This document shows, one piece after another, positions 13,200 through 25,254 of a stretch of DNA of 64,000 bases (positions are counted from its first letter, which is position 1; each line of letters begins with the position of its first letter). A program made the translations under genes and the position numbers. The stretch is from Acanthochromis polyacanthus. Its lineage: Eukaryota; Chordata; Actinopteri; Pomacentridae. A model generated the notes under the pieces. That model had not been told where the DNA came from. It did not search any database and saw only the letters and a program-made list of their open reading frames with translations. The DNA is taken from contig NC_067123.1 of the NCBI RefSeq assembly GCF_021347895.1, positions 39,047,571 through 39,111,570 on the forward strand. Direction: 5' to 3'.

Positions 13200-16100
13200 G
13201 TAAGAAGTAGTACTTTTTCATATTTTAGGGCCCTTTTCAGTCTCTTTATTATGCTTTTAATTGTGCATGTTCTAGTGGTAGTTTTGCACAAAAACATGCA
13301 AATTTTGTGAAAAGAGGTAGTTGTGCATGTTTTTTGTGGTATTTTTTTTCATATTTTGTGGCCCTTTAAAGTCTGTTTTTTTCTGCTTTTGTGATAGTTT
13401 TGCAAGTTTGTGTGGCAGGTTTGTGCATTTTTGTGGTAGTATTGTATATTTTTGTGATAGTTTTGCATATTTTGTGTCCCTTTAGGGTGTCTTTGCGATG
13501 CTTTTGTGATAATTTTGTATATTTAGTGGCGCTTTAGAATCTATTTTTGATGCTTTTGTGATAGTTTTGCAAATTCGTGTTAGTTTTGCACGTTTGTGTG
13601 ATAGTTTTGTGATAATTTTGCATATTTTGTGGCCCATTTGAGTGTCTTTATGAAGCTTTTCTGGTAGTAATGCACGTTTCTGTGGTAGTTTTGCATGCTA
13701 TGTGTCCCTTTAGAGTCTATTTATAATGCTTTTGTTACAGTTTAGCACATTTTGTCGTCATTTGAGATTGTGTTCGGTTGTTTCGCATCTATTTCTTCAC
13801 CTTTTAATTTACTTTTTGGTAATTTTTAGTGTCTTTGTGGTTGTTTTGTGGTAGTTTTAATGTTTCGACTGTTCTGCAGCTCTGTGAGTGATGTTCTGCT
13901 TTTCTTCAGTTTGAGTTTCTCTGTTTTCCTTTTGCTTGTCTTTTTGGCCCATTTGAGTCTGTCTGCAGTGGTTTTGAATCTCTTTTGGGTCATTTTGAGT
14001 TTGTTTGCGATCAGAATACAGTGTTTTTATGTTTCTTTTTTTTATTCATGTGAAAGTTTTGCATGTTTTTGAGAACTTTGATCCACTTCAGTGTTGTTTT
14101 GTGTGTTTTTGTGACCATTGGAGACATTTTACTTTGATTCTCTGGTACTTTTGTCATTGTGACCGTTAAGTCTCTTTTTAGTTGTTTTGCTTGTTTTGGT
14201 GGTGGATTTTAATTTCTTTTGGGTCATTGTGTGTTTTTGGAATCAGTGTTTAATGTTTTTGTGCGTTTTGTGGCTTTGCATGTTTTTGTGACAGTTTTGC
14301 ATCCTTTTTGTGGTCATTTTGTGTCTTTATGGTAGTTTTTCTTGTGTTTGGGACAGTTTTTAGTCTCTTTGTATGCTTTCTCACATCCTGAATTCTCAAT
14401 ATGATTGAAGTCTATAAGAAGTAAAGCAGAAGAAAGTTTAAAGAAGCACCAGCTCTGAAATAACTCACCATATTAAAGGTAAAGGTGTTGTGAGATAGGG
14501 TTGTTTTCACTTTTTCATGCACAATTTTTAACTTAAATCCTGGATGAATCCTGAACCAAACTGAATCTTCTAAATGATTTGCTGGCTGCATTAAATCTTT
14601 CTGGTGATCACACCCTCCCATCCAAACAAATCTCTGTAAATTCCCTCAGTGCTCTTTGCTTTGTTAGATAATTGTCAGCATTTCAGTTTTCCCACGTCCC
14701 TCAACCGACTCTGGCATGTTTGACATTTACAAGTCTGAACAGAGCCGAGGAGGTTCCTTTATGGCAGAGCCCCAGATTTTTAAAGAAGAAGACATAATTA
14801 TTTCATGGGTGTGAATGTCCTGTTTAGACGTCTACAGTAAAGTAGCAAATAAATCCTGATCTCTTTATGAGGCTTTTGTGAGAGTTTAGCACATTTTATG
14901 GCCCTTTTGAGTCTATTTAGGATGCTTTTGTGATACTGTTGCATGTTTTGTGGCCCTTGTGAGTCTGTGATATTTTTGTGGTAGTTTTGCATGTTTTTGT
15001 GGTAATTTTCACATTTTTGTGGTAGTTTTGCACATTTTAGGCATAATTTAGCACACTTTTGTGATAGTTTTGCACAATTTATGGTAGTTTTCCACGTTTT
15101 CGTGGTAGTTTTGCACGTTTTTGAGGAAGTTTTGCACGTTTTTGTGGTCATTTTGCATAATTTAGCACACTTTTGTGATAGTTTTGCGCAATTTATGGTA
15201 GTTTTGCACGTTTTTGTGGTAGTTTTGCACGTTTTTGAGGTAGTTTTGCACGTTTTTGTGGTCATTTTGCATAATTTAGCACACTTTTGTGATAGTTTTG
15301 CGCAATTTGTAGTAATTTTGCACGTTTTTGTGGTAGTTTTACATATTTTGTGGCCATTTTGAGTCTATTTATGATGCTTTTGTGATAGTTTTGTACATTT
15401 TTGTGGTATTTTTTCACATTTTGTGGCCCTTTTGTGCTAGTTTTGCATGTTGCCTGTGCATTAATGTTTCGGACATTTCAGCGAAGACTTAAAGTGAAAA
15501 TACCCATGAATGTGATTTATGAGAAATGAGCAAAGCAACGTAAATTGATGTTCTATATTTTATCTAACAAACAGGTGAAAAGGCAGGTTTTTTGTTGTTG
15601 TTAAATGTGCTTTTCTTTTGATTGTTTTTCATCAATTGGAATGAAATATTTATTTATTTGTTTATTTCATACCAAAGGTTTTGTCCCTGGTGATATCAAG
15701 ATCTTGAAGACGCTTTTATTTTTATACCAATGTGTGGACAGAACAAAACTAAAGAGAAAGCTTCATTTTGTTAACGATGGATCTTCCCTCCAGCTCACCC
15801 GGTGTCTCCGATCAGAACCATCCCCAGACCGAGTGGCCCCGGGTCCTACCGCCTCGCCACCATCTGTCTGGCGACGTTGTGTGCCGTCCTGCTCATCTCT
15901 ATCATAGCCGTCGCCGCAAACAGTGAGTGCACAACTGTCTGACATCATGAGGACACACAGACACACTTCTGCAGCGATGCACTGATCAGCCACAACGTTA
16001 TCAGCGGGTTAACGGTCAGATGACGTGTTGGAAGAAGGAAAATCGACAAAAAATGGATCAACCAGTAAATTAGAGTCCGGCAAGACTTAAAAAAACAACT

Positions 16101-19100
16101 TAAAAGAGACAAAGCAACCATAAAAAGATACAAAACAACAGCAAGGACCCGTGAAACAACTAAAACTAGATGTATAACAACAACGAGTGACACAAAATAG
16201 ACACAAAACAACTAAAGACAGACAAAACAACAACAAAAATGCAAAATTACTAGAAATAAGACACTAAACAGCTAAAGACCCAAAATGATCCCAAAGAGAG
16301 ACGAAACCACCACAAGCAGGGAAAAAATGAGTAAAAAAGAGACGCAAGACAGACACAAACAGACCCAAAACAACTAAAAAGAGATGTACATCTACCACTG
16401 GGCACAAAACAACAGCAAAGAAACAAAAACAACGAAAAAAGTGATGTGAAATGACAACAAAAAGACAGAAAAATACTTAAAAAGAGACGCTCATCCACCA
16501 CAAAGAGACACATAAGGGGTAAAAAGAGATGCAAGACAACTACAGACTCAAAACAAACTAAAAAGAGGTGTGAAACAACCACAAAAGAACAAAAAGCAAC
16601 TTAAACACAGATGGAAAATGACTACAAAGAGACACAATATGACCACAAAGAGACACCAAAAGAGACAAAATGATTAAACATGGAAGCAAAACAGCCATCA
16701 GGAGACAGAAACCTCGTTCATGCGGGTGTTCCTTTCATACCCTGATGGCCTCGTCGTTTCTTGTGTTCCACAGATAAGAACAAACCTCAGAGTTCCGGTG
16801 AGGAGACGTCAGAGGTGCAGAAACAGAAGCAGGAGGCCAACGTGACGGCTCTGATGGCGTCCATCACTAAACTACAGCAGGAGAAGAAGAAGCTGCAGGA
16901 AGAGAAGGACGAGCTGCTGGTCAGACTGGCTTCCAGGAGGACCACTAAAGGTAGCAGCACATTTATCAGTATTTAAGCAGCATCTGATCAGATCCTGAGC
17001 ACAAACCCTGGATTTCCCCATGTCACTGTGAGGAAAACTTGTGTGTTTTGTTTGGAAAAATCTGTCCACATACTGGAGTGATGTCACAGTTTTGTTAATA
17101 TTTTATTACAACACATTTGTTTTCCAAAAAAGAAAAAAAAATACATATGCACCAGTACTGTAAGAAAATGGAAATTGTTGGCTCTACAAACTACAAATAT
17201 TTGTTCTCATACCTGTCTCTCCTTGCCTTTGCTGAAGACACAGCCTGCCCTTCAATCCAGAACTATTCTGATCACAGCTGAGTTCTTGGTTGTGCTGAAT
17301 TTTCAGTTTTTACAGAATCTAATTGGATTAAAAGCTTCATTTTTGGAGAAATCCCAAATGATAAGTTTAACATAAAGTGATGTTGATCTTATGTCCTGAT
17401 GTTAGGCCTGGATTTGTTTAGTTTGTTTTTTTTCCCAACTGCACCATCGAACACGACAGATGAAGAGTTCAACGACCGTCGGCGACATTGAACGTCAGAA
17501 AGTTCTTTCTGTTTTGAAAGTTCTTTCTGTTTTGAAAGTTTCTGGCTGATTTAAAGTGTCATTTGGATGCGTTTTTTTAATTTTATTTTGATGTTCTGAA
17601 GGTTAACATGTTTGCAGAATTCCATTTTTTCCAGTTTATTTTACATCAATCTCTTTCTCTTTTTTGTTTTTCTTTTGTCTGTAATCAGCTCCAAACGTGA
17701 TCAGACCGACGCCACAGGCCACTAAGGCCCCCATTGTCTGCCCCACGGACTGGCATCTCTTCAACAGCAGCTGTTACTTCATCTCCAGAACCACCAGGGA
17801 TTGGCCAGAGAGCAAATCCTTCTGTGAGAGTAAAGGAGCTCATCTGGCCATCATCCTCACAGCAGAGGAGCAGGTACAGGAACATGACTTTATTCTGTGT
17901 AAGTCTGTTACTGAGACGAGATGAGACGAGATGAGGTACAATGAGATGAGATGAGATGAGATGAGATGAGATGAGATGAGGTACGATAGAGATGAGATGA
18001 GATACGATGAGATGAGACAAGATAGGATACGATAAGATGAGATGAGATACGATAAGATGAGATATGATGAGATGAGATATGATGAGATGAGATACGATGA
18101 GATGAGACAAGATAGGATACGATAAGATGAGATGAGATACGATAAGATGAGATATGATGAGATACAGTGAGATGAGATGAGATACAATACAATAAGATGA
18201 GATACGATGAGGTCAAATTAGATATGATGAGATACGATGAAGCATCTTGCTCCAGATATTGCTCAGAAAAATACAATATAAATCAAACCTGTGCCCTCTG
18301 TTTTCTTTCAAGAATTTGGCAACTGAACGTCATATTACTAAATTAAATCCAGGTTTTAATCAACTCCCAAAATTTTTAGTGGCTTCCTTTCTGTAGAAAA
18401 AGATGAGTCTTTCTATTAATATAATGTCCAAGTTTTTCCAGAGTCACAGCCTCTGAGATCAGATAGTACAGGGGTCTTCTCCGACCCACTTTACCTTTAT
18501 GGCTTTTCTTGCTAACGTTAAAAGAAACTGGATTCTGTCTTCATTTGCTTTAAGAGAAGCAGGAACCTTTCCAAGCAGACACTAAAGTGGGCCTTCAGAC
18601 ACCTGCCGACCTGCTGCTTTACTAACATTTCAGCGTTCTGCCTTCCAGAACGTTTGGATTTCTTTGCAGTCCCACGAGCAATGCATCCTGGTGCCGATGC
18701 AAGATTTACTGACTCCAACATTTTGATTCAATTGGAGGTTTTCAGGGAATTATTGGGACATCCTGATGATAAGGAGCTGCGATAGTTGAGCCCAGAAGTT
18801 GAAAATGCATGGACTCGTTTTTCCGCTTCACTCTGAGACAGGATGTTCCTGATTTTGACAACAAGATGTGGTCAAACGTTCACCAACTAATTACATTTTT
18901 GGTGCTGCAAGGTCACTGTGGCCTCATAAAGCGTGGTTTTGGCCGTATCTTAAGAATTAAGACATTAATTATGACAACGTTTCCCACAGCTGTGTAATAG
19001 GATTAAATGATGACGAGTGTCCAGACGGTGGGAAATTTTTAATATAAAGACGTGACGGCAGGAAAGGTTGAGTCAGTAACTTAACAGAGCTACGTAAAAG

Positions 19101-22100
19101 CTGGAAGTGAACGGCAGACAGTAAAGTGTAATATGGTAATAAAGTCAGAAAGATGGGAATGTAGCAAAACTAAGAACTGCTGAGGACAGAGAGGGTTTGA
19201 AAACAGAACTTCTCTCTGTTTTGTGTTTAGTTGATGAGTCATGGAGGGATAGAACTTTATTGTTTCTTATAGTCAGCATATCCCATAAAAAGACCAAAAC
19301 TCTAAACATGTCATTAATTTTTATCTTACAATACATGCATATTTTCAAGTAGGTAAATCCCAATTAAATTTTTTTGCCCCCAATCCCAGTTAATAAATAT
19401 TGACTATCTGCCAAATTAATACCATTTTCCTACGTAATGCACACTTGATGTATTGTATATAAGCTGTAGTACCTGATTGCACCACCAGGTGGAGTATTTA
19501 ACACTGTAGCGCCCAGAGGAGGTGGGCACTCAGACCAGGAAAAGTTCCATGTTAGCAAACACAGAGCATTGTGGGGATTTAGCTAGTAGAGAAGCACCAT
19601 GACAAAGACTACTGTGATACTTCATGACCTTTAATGTAAGTTTATTATTGGTTGATGGTTTCGTCGCTCCAGCTGTAAAAAGCTGCGTTAGTTGAGGTTT
19701 AAGCAGACGCTACTCGGACAGGAAGTGATGACACATTTCTTGAGGACTGTTTTCAGTGGTGGATCATCACATTTTTGGATTTTAAGGGATTTTGTCAGAA
19801 TAATACTTCTTTGGACGATGAGTTTTGTGACATCGAGGTGGTTCAGACTTTGTTTAAAGAAGATCCATTCACTCTTTGATTGTTTTGTGGGATTTGTTGA
19901 CAGTAAGAAAAACTACACCAATGTTTCGTTAGGACCTTCATTCAGTATCATCATCCTGTGTTAGAAGTCTTTATCTCATGTCAGGCTCTGAACTGACTCT
20001 ACAAAGACACTCAACTTTACTAGACTGTTGGTGATTAATGTCGTGTTGAACGTAAACATCTCCTTTGTGTGTTTCTTCTCAGACGTTTCTGTGGAATCTT
20101 CTCCCCAGAGGACACTGGAACGCCTACTGGTTTGGGATCACTGACGGACACACAGAGGATCAGTGGAAATGGGTCGACGAGACTCCGCTGGTCGGAGGGT
20201 AGGTTCACTTCTTTTCCAGTGTATTTAAACATTTTTTGTTTTTTCAGGAGTTAGACACCAACCACCAATATAACCCTCTGAACTCCAAGCAGTTTCTGGG
20301 TGTTTTTTGCGTCTGGTGAGTTTTTCTTCACTGTAGTATGAAGTCCTGCACCTCGATGGAAACAGAACAACCCTGACTATAAACAGAGTGAACCTAGAAA
20401 TGTCTTTTGAGCGGTATGACACTGTTACATAGTTAGATAGTTTCTGCTGTGTCGCTCTCCTGGCTCTGGTCGCTCTGTGATACTCACATACTTGGACAAA
20501 CACTGACCAGCTGCTGGACTTTTACCTTTGCTGAACACTGACCTGTTGCACACCTTTAGGTTTTGGCACCGTGTTGGCTTGATTTACATTAAACAAAGAT
20601 AAAGAATCAGGGGGACAAGAAGGTCCAGCCGTCACAGACAGACAGAAGAAGACGTAAAGTAAGACTGTTAAGTCCACACTTCAACTTAGTACTTCCTGTT
20701 TCACTGGAAAGTCAAACCTCGGATGGAGAAATTTTTAGGAGCAGGAAGTCAGCTTCTCCAGATAATCCAGGAACTGATTGAAATGAAGTTTCCTTGATTG
20801 TTTGGAGAAACTGATTTCTTTACCTCATTCTTCTTAATGTGGATCTCACAGTTAGACACACTAGAAACACACACATCTTTCCATTGTCTGATTAGAGTGT
20901 GTTTGACGATTTCTGTAGTTTCACAGAACGACGGTTCAACATTCACACCAACCCCACGTTCTAACTGAGCTGTGACGAGGTTCACACTAAAGTTTTTCCT
21001 TCTTATTGCACAGAAACGGTAAATTTACACGTCTAATAACATGCAAAACCTGTGACAGAATACCCATCCATCCATCCATCCAACCATCCATCCAACCAAC
21101 CATCCAACCATCCATCCATCCATCCATCCAACCATCCATCCATCCATCCATACATACATACATCCAACCATCCGTCTATCCATCCATCCATCCATCCAAC
21201 CATCCATCCATCCATACATCCATCCAACCATCCATCCAACCATCCATCCATCCATCCATCCAACCATCCATCCAACCATCCATCCATCCATCCATCCAGC
21301 CATCCAACCATCCATCCATCCATCCAACCATCCATCCAACCATCCATCCATCTATCATCCATCCATCCATCCATACATCCATCCATCCAACCATCCATCC
21401 ATCCATCCAACCATCCATCCATCCATCCAACCATCCATCCAACCATCCATCCATCCATCCAGCCATCCAACCATCCAACCATCCATCCAACCATCCATCC
21501 ATCCATCCATCCATACATCCATACATCCATCCAACCATACATCCATCCATCCAAACATCCATCCATCCATCCATCCATCCATCCAATCATCCATCCATCC
21601 ATCCATCCAACCATCCATCCATCCAACCATCCATCCAACCATCCATCCATCCATCCATCCATCCATCCATCCATCCAATCATCCATCCATCCATCCATCC
21701 AACCATCCATCCATCCATCCAACCATCCATCCAACCATCCATCCATCCATCCATCCATCCATCCATCCATCCATCCATCCATCCATCCATCCATCCATCC
21801 ATCTACTCCTCTTGTCTTCAGGGTCAAAAATGACCTGCCTTCACTGAGCCTCTAAAATAAAGCAGCTTAGTTGAATTTTTATTGCAAAATCTATTTTGCA
21901 TGAAGAAGCAACCTGTCCTAGATCACACACTTTGTGAATGTCTGAGTTTTTTGCTCTTCAGAGGACAAAGAGGCCGCATTTAATCAGTGGACACTACTCG
22001 TTTTTAATACATCACACATGTTCTAACTGTTTTCTTTACTAAAGTAGAGGTTTATTATCACTGTTATTGCTGCTAAATGTGCTGCATAGGTGTGAACATT

Positions 22101-25100
22101 ACTTGTTTAGCAAGAGATAGTACTTCTGTATCCTAAGAAAGTACCAGAAATGCGTGGAAAGTAACTTGAAATGTATGTTTTGAAGTCAAATAACAGTTTA
22201 CTGTATACTGTTGAATGAATAACTACAAAACACAACTGTGCAATACTTGTCTTCTCACATCTTGTGAATCGTTGCTCCGACTCACAAGATGCATAATCTA
22301 CACCAATAAAAAAGGACACATTTTCCTGCAAATTAAACTACTAAATTCTAGCTTAATGCTGTGAAAAAGTTAGAATCAGTGACAGTTAACATAATAAGAA
22401 ATATTGGTTCAGTAGTTTTACATCAATTCAGTTGTTTGATAAGAGAAATATTGTGAAGTTCTTACATAAAAACAATGAATGAATGGGTTTTTGTCATTGT
22501 CTAGTATCTATGGATAATTTGTCAAAATACAGTTTTTATCTATCTCCTTTAAAAGCCAAACATACATGTGGTTTTATGTAAAGGTTAAGGCTAGAAAATG
22601 TGTTTCATGTGATGTAAATTTACTGTATTTTTTGTGATCGTTCTGGCCAGTTAAATGCTAGTAAAGGAGCACCATGACAAAGACATGACGAGATAGTTAT
22701 GGAGTTTGTTTGCCACCAAATCTGCAGAAACCGTGCAGATTTGGTGGCAAACATGATTTGTCATGAGGTTGAAGCGAATATCAAAAGACGTGTTGCTGAT
22801 GTTCTTGTGGGGTTTTTTTGTAGAAAAGGCTTTAAACTTTCTTTTCTAGCTTTTTCTGCTTTTCCCTGTTATTTTCACTGTAACTTTGATATTTGGGACA
22901 CGTTGGGCAGAAGAAAAGCAGTTTAGAAGCCTCATTTTTGAGCACTTGGAACTGCATACTGTACAATTTCACATTTAAGAACAATGAATTTACTTTTCTC
23001 CATGCATGAATAAAAAAACAATCCACTTTTCTTTTTTTTTTTACTATTACCTTGATGTCTTTTGACAGACCCTGTGGTTCTTCGCCTCATTTAGAAGTAA
23101 ATGAATGAGATGTTCAGTAGAGAAACACTGAATGAGTCCATGAAGGGTTAAAGGTTGAGCTTCCAGATGTTACCTAACAGCAGCTCTGAGCGGCGTCCTG
23201 CTGACCTCTGATGGAAAACGTGTTCGAGCCAAACAGGGAACTGTGGAGAGATTGTTCTTCCTCTAAAATGCAGCGTCAGGTCGTCGTCTTTGATAACATC
23301 TTGTTCTCCCCTTTGACATTCTTCTTCTCGTTTCCTCTTCAAGCCTCAGGGTCACTGCAGTTCTTTATTTCCCGCGTCATTTCTTTCCCATTTTGTGCCA
23401 ACTGGACAGATTTTCTAATAACCATCTGATTTCTCTTCCTTGTTTTGAGAATATGACTAACCTGTGCTCATTCCTCTTTTGCCCCCTGAATCATTTTCTT
23501 CCTCTTTTCCTGCTGTGATGTTTTCATATTTTCTCCTCATGTGGTTCTGACTCTGATGTTTCTGCATGATTTGTCATTTTCTGTGTTATTTAACCTTCTT
23601 TTTTTTAAGCTTCTTCTTTCCAGACTGCTTTTCTGCACCGGTAGATGTTAAAATCAGTGGAATTTGTGTTTTGTTTTTAACCTCGTCGGACTGATTAGAT
23701 AAGTCATTTGGTGTGTCAACAGAACATCAGTGCCTCAGTTTGAATCTAATAACTCATTAACTTCCTACAAGCTGTGCTACTTATTGGTTTGTTTTAGGAT
23801 TGTTTGATTAGATTCGTGTCTGTAACCGGAATAAACAGCATCTTGTCAGCAGAAGCAGAAAAGTTCACAAAGTTAGAGTTTAATTTGAGCCTCAAAACAG
23901 AAAGTCGTCATTAAATTTTTACTTTTTTAACCATGTCTAACCTTAAAAGTGAATTGATCGCTTAAAATCATGACGTTACATCAAATCACTTTATTCTAAT
24001 GTCTCATTTACAAACTAATAAAAAAAGTACATGTCAAGATTCTGTAAAAAGTAAAAAAAATCTGAGCTGAATGACTCTCCTCTACTTTAATTTGTGGAAA
24101 ATACAAAAAAAAAAAATGCAAGTAGAAATTGTGTTTATTGCACAAACGGCACAAGATATCAAACAAACAAATCTTTGTAAAATTACAGAAACACTTGTTT
24201 TCTGTTTATTGTCACTGATTATATTTAATTGTAGAAATCTGTTTAAATAAAACTAAATATTATTGAATTTTACAGTAAATTTGTGAATGTATTTTAACAT
24301 TCTTTTTATGTTAAACAAATTAAATGTTTAGAAATTTTTTTAATTTTGTCGTTATTTGCAGCTTCAGATTTTGAGTGTTATTTTGCATTTAATTATTTAC
24401 AATAGTGAAATGACATTAAACAGTTTTAACCATTAAATAAAAAGGAGATATTTTTTAAAAACATAAAATATTTTTTATCAGTTACAGCTTTTTACTGTAA
24501 GTTCATAGTTTATTTTGTAATTTTATTTATACTTGTGCACTTCAAAAATGCAAAAAAAGTCAAATAAAAATAAATTGTGAAAAATTCCAGATTTTTTTTT
24601 AAATTTAAAAAGTGACACGAGATTTTTCATGATACATTTGGATTCAGATACAATAAGATCTAGATAAATAATAAAAGCAAACTTAAATTCTGACAAATAA
24701 TATTCTGTTTTACATCGATATACAAACAACAGAAGAAAAGATCAGAAATGCAGCACAGATCGGAGCCCAAAACATTCAATAAACATTAATAGTGCTGTGG
24801 GGTTTGACGTTGTGATGGAAAACATCACGTTTTAAATAAACCAATAAGTCAAACGTGGCTTCATGGTGCTGTGGTGATGCTGGAGGTTGGTTTGCTAAAA
24901 CATTCATCTGAAAAACCGAAGTGCTGAGAAAAGACCAGCAGAGGAACAAAACGCTCGGCGACATTCTCCCGTCTGATATTTCTGTTTTCAAAGAGAGGAC
25001 ACCGTAAATCTACAAATCCAACCGTAACAATCATGAAGACTTTTACAGTTTGCCGTCTTCCTGTCTTCTGTAGTTTCTGGGAAGTCGGCGAGCCCAACAA

Positions 25101-25254
25101 CCACATCAATGAGGACTGCGGCTACATCGTAAAGACTCAGGTGTTGGAGCGGGTTCCCATCCGGAGCTGGTACGACGCCCCCTGCACCATGTACTGGCCT
25201 TTTATCTGCGAGAAGGAGATGGTTCCTGGAGCCAGCACGGCCATTCCTCACTGA
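13091..25254 (+). CDS. Type II membrane C-type lectin receptor (six exons, 298 aa)
   Basis: Exons: 13091-13199, 15794-15922, 16774-16950, 17689-17873, 20083-20198 and 25074-25254, all with GT-AG borders and matching phases; the spliced frame is 897 nt. The protein has a 56-residue cytosolic tail, one membrane segment (about 57-78), a short coiled-coil neck (about 93-132) and a C-terminal lectin domain (156-286) with six Cys (156, 167, 184, 254, 276, 284). It is built like CD209, ASGR and CLEC4 receptors. The sugar-binding EPN (245-247) suggests mannose-type specificity, but the usual WND is WYD (271-273). Candidate N-glycosylation sites are N102 and N164. Two YxxL motifs in the tail are spaced like an ITAM. 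Exact orthology cannot be settled by eye, so I give no symbol. Confidence 0.9.
13202..15450. repeat. Minisatellite-filled intron 1 of the lectin gene
   Basis: Much of intron 1 is made of variants of GTGATAGTTTTGCATGTTTT with a 20-25 base period. At 15049-15330 it has a regular higher-order period of 114 bases (units starting at 15049, 15163 and 15277, anchored by TAGCACACTTTTGTGATAG). Repetitive open frames on either strand, such as one rich in KTCKTT, are by-products of the repeat. Confidence 0.85.
15794..15922 (+). CDS. Lectin exon 2: transmembrane segment
   Basis: Acceptor CCCTCCAG and donor GTGAGTGC; 129 bases, phase 1 at both ends. It encodes a basic, proline-rich stretch ([14 protein letters not shown]) and then an uncharged hydrophobic segment beginning [14 protein letters not shown]. 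The basic residues before the membrane segment support a type II orientation. Confidence 0.88.
16070..16690. repeat. Minisatellite in intron 2 (opposite orientation)
   Basis: Tandem variants of ACAAAACAACTAAAAAGAGAC and ACAAAGAGACACAA fill most of intron 2. Read on the - strand this is a GTTTTGTG/GTCTCTTT unit similar to the minisatellite of intron 1. Confidence 0.75.
16774..16950 (+). CDS. Lectin exon 3: coiled-coil neck
   Basis: 177 bases, acceptor TTCCACAG, donor GTAGCAGC, phase 1 at both ends. It encodes a Lys/Glu/Gln-rich neck that includes [20 protein letters not shown] with heptad-like Leu/Ile spacing, so the receptor probably oligomerises. N102 (NVT) is a candidate glycosylation site. 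Confidence 0.85.
17020..17688. other. Intron 3 of the lectin gene, nothing recognised
   Basis: Apart from a short tandem duplication of AAAGTTCTTTCTGTTTTG near 17499-17540, no repeat family, exon or regulatory site stands out. Confidence 0.5.
17689..17873 (+). CDS. Lectin exon 4: first third of the carbohydrate-recognition domain
   Basis: 185 bases, acceptor TGTAATCAG and donor GTACAGG, ending in phase 0. It encodes a Thr/Pro-rich linker and then [14 protein letters not shown], the paired-Cys start of a long-form C-type lectin domain, through [13 protein letters not shown], the conserved helix segment. A GAGAT repeat starts about 45 bases beyond the donor. Confidence 0.9.
17918..18245. repeat. 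GAGAT microsatellite with higher-order units, intron 4
   Basis: Runs of GATGA/GAGAT with GATAC, GATAG and GACAA variants. A block of about 75-80 bases (GAGATACGATGAGATGAGAC onward) occurs twice, near 18000 and 18086, showing unit-level duplication. It has no coding role. Confidence 0.9.
18250..20082. other. Rest of intron 4 of the lectin gene
   Basis: No exon seen. A TATA-like GTATATAAGCTGTAG sits near 19456 with a CTCF-like CCACCAGGTGGAGTA at 19482, which could mark an old LTR or cryptic promoter, but I see no paired boundary. Confidence 0.4.
20083..20198 (+). CDS. Lectin exon 5: middle of the recognition domain
   Basis: 116 bases, acceptor TTCTTCTCAG, donor GTAGGTTC, phase 0 in and phase 2 out. 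It encodes [20 protein letters not shown], containing the WIGL-type core variant WFGI, and then WKWVDETPL, typical of the family. Confidence 0.9.
21061..21803. repeat. CCAT microsatellite, about 740 bp, intron 5
   Basis: Almost uninterrupted CATC(CATC)n with CAAC, TACA and GTCT variants. All six frames stay open because of the 4-base unit, giving artificial IHPS or DGWM repeat peptides. No gene is here. Confidence 0.97.
21850..25073. other. Rest of intron 5 of the lectin gene
   Basis: Long AT-rich intron with no exon recognised. It holds the perfect hairpin at 22707-22753, described separately. The 24000-24750 part is very A/T-rich with many poly-T and poly-A runs. Confidence 0.5.
22707..22753. 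repeat. Perfect 20-bp inverted repeat with 7-base loop
   Basis: The left arm TGTTTGCCACCAAATCTGCA (22707-22726) and right arm TGCAGATTTGGTGGCAAACA (22734-22753) are exact complements around the loop GAAACCG. In RNA this would be a stable hairpin. No function is shown. Confidence 0.9.
25074..25254 (+). CDS. Lectin exon 6: sugar-binding loop and C-terminus
   Basis: 181 bases, acceptor CTTCTGTAG, entering in phase 2 and ending at TGA (25252-25254). It encodes [18 protein letters not shown], with the EPN calcium/sugar motif and a following acidic residue, then [18 protein letters not shown] and a short tail ending AIPH. Asn of the canonical WND is replaced by Tyr. Confidence 0.9.

Noticed and set aside
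14798..15265. 155-codon open frame rich in Lys-Thr-Cys on the - strand
   Set aside because: It is the reading of the intron 1 minisatellite; period and composition follow the repeat, and it overlaps no splice or start context.
17685..18276. Ser/His/Leu/Ile-rich open frames on the - strand
   Set aside because: They read the GAGAT microsatellite and the opposite strand of lectin exon 4.
21006..21855. Long open frames of 264-275 codons on both strands
   Set aside because: They are a direct product of the CCAT tetranucleotide array: all frames stay open and encode IHPS- or DGWM-type repeats.
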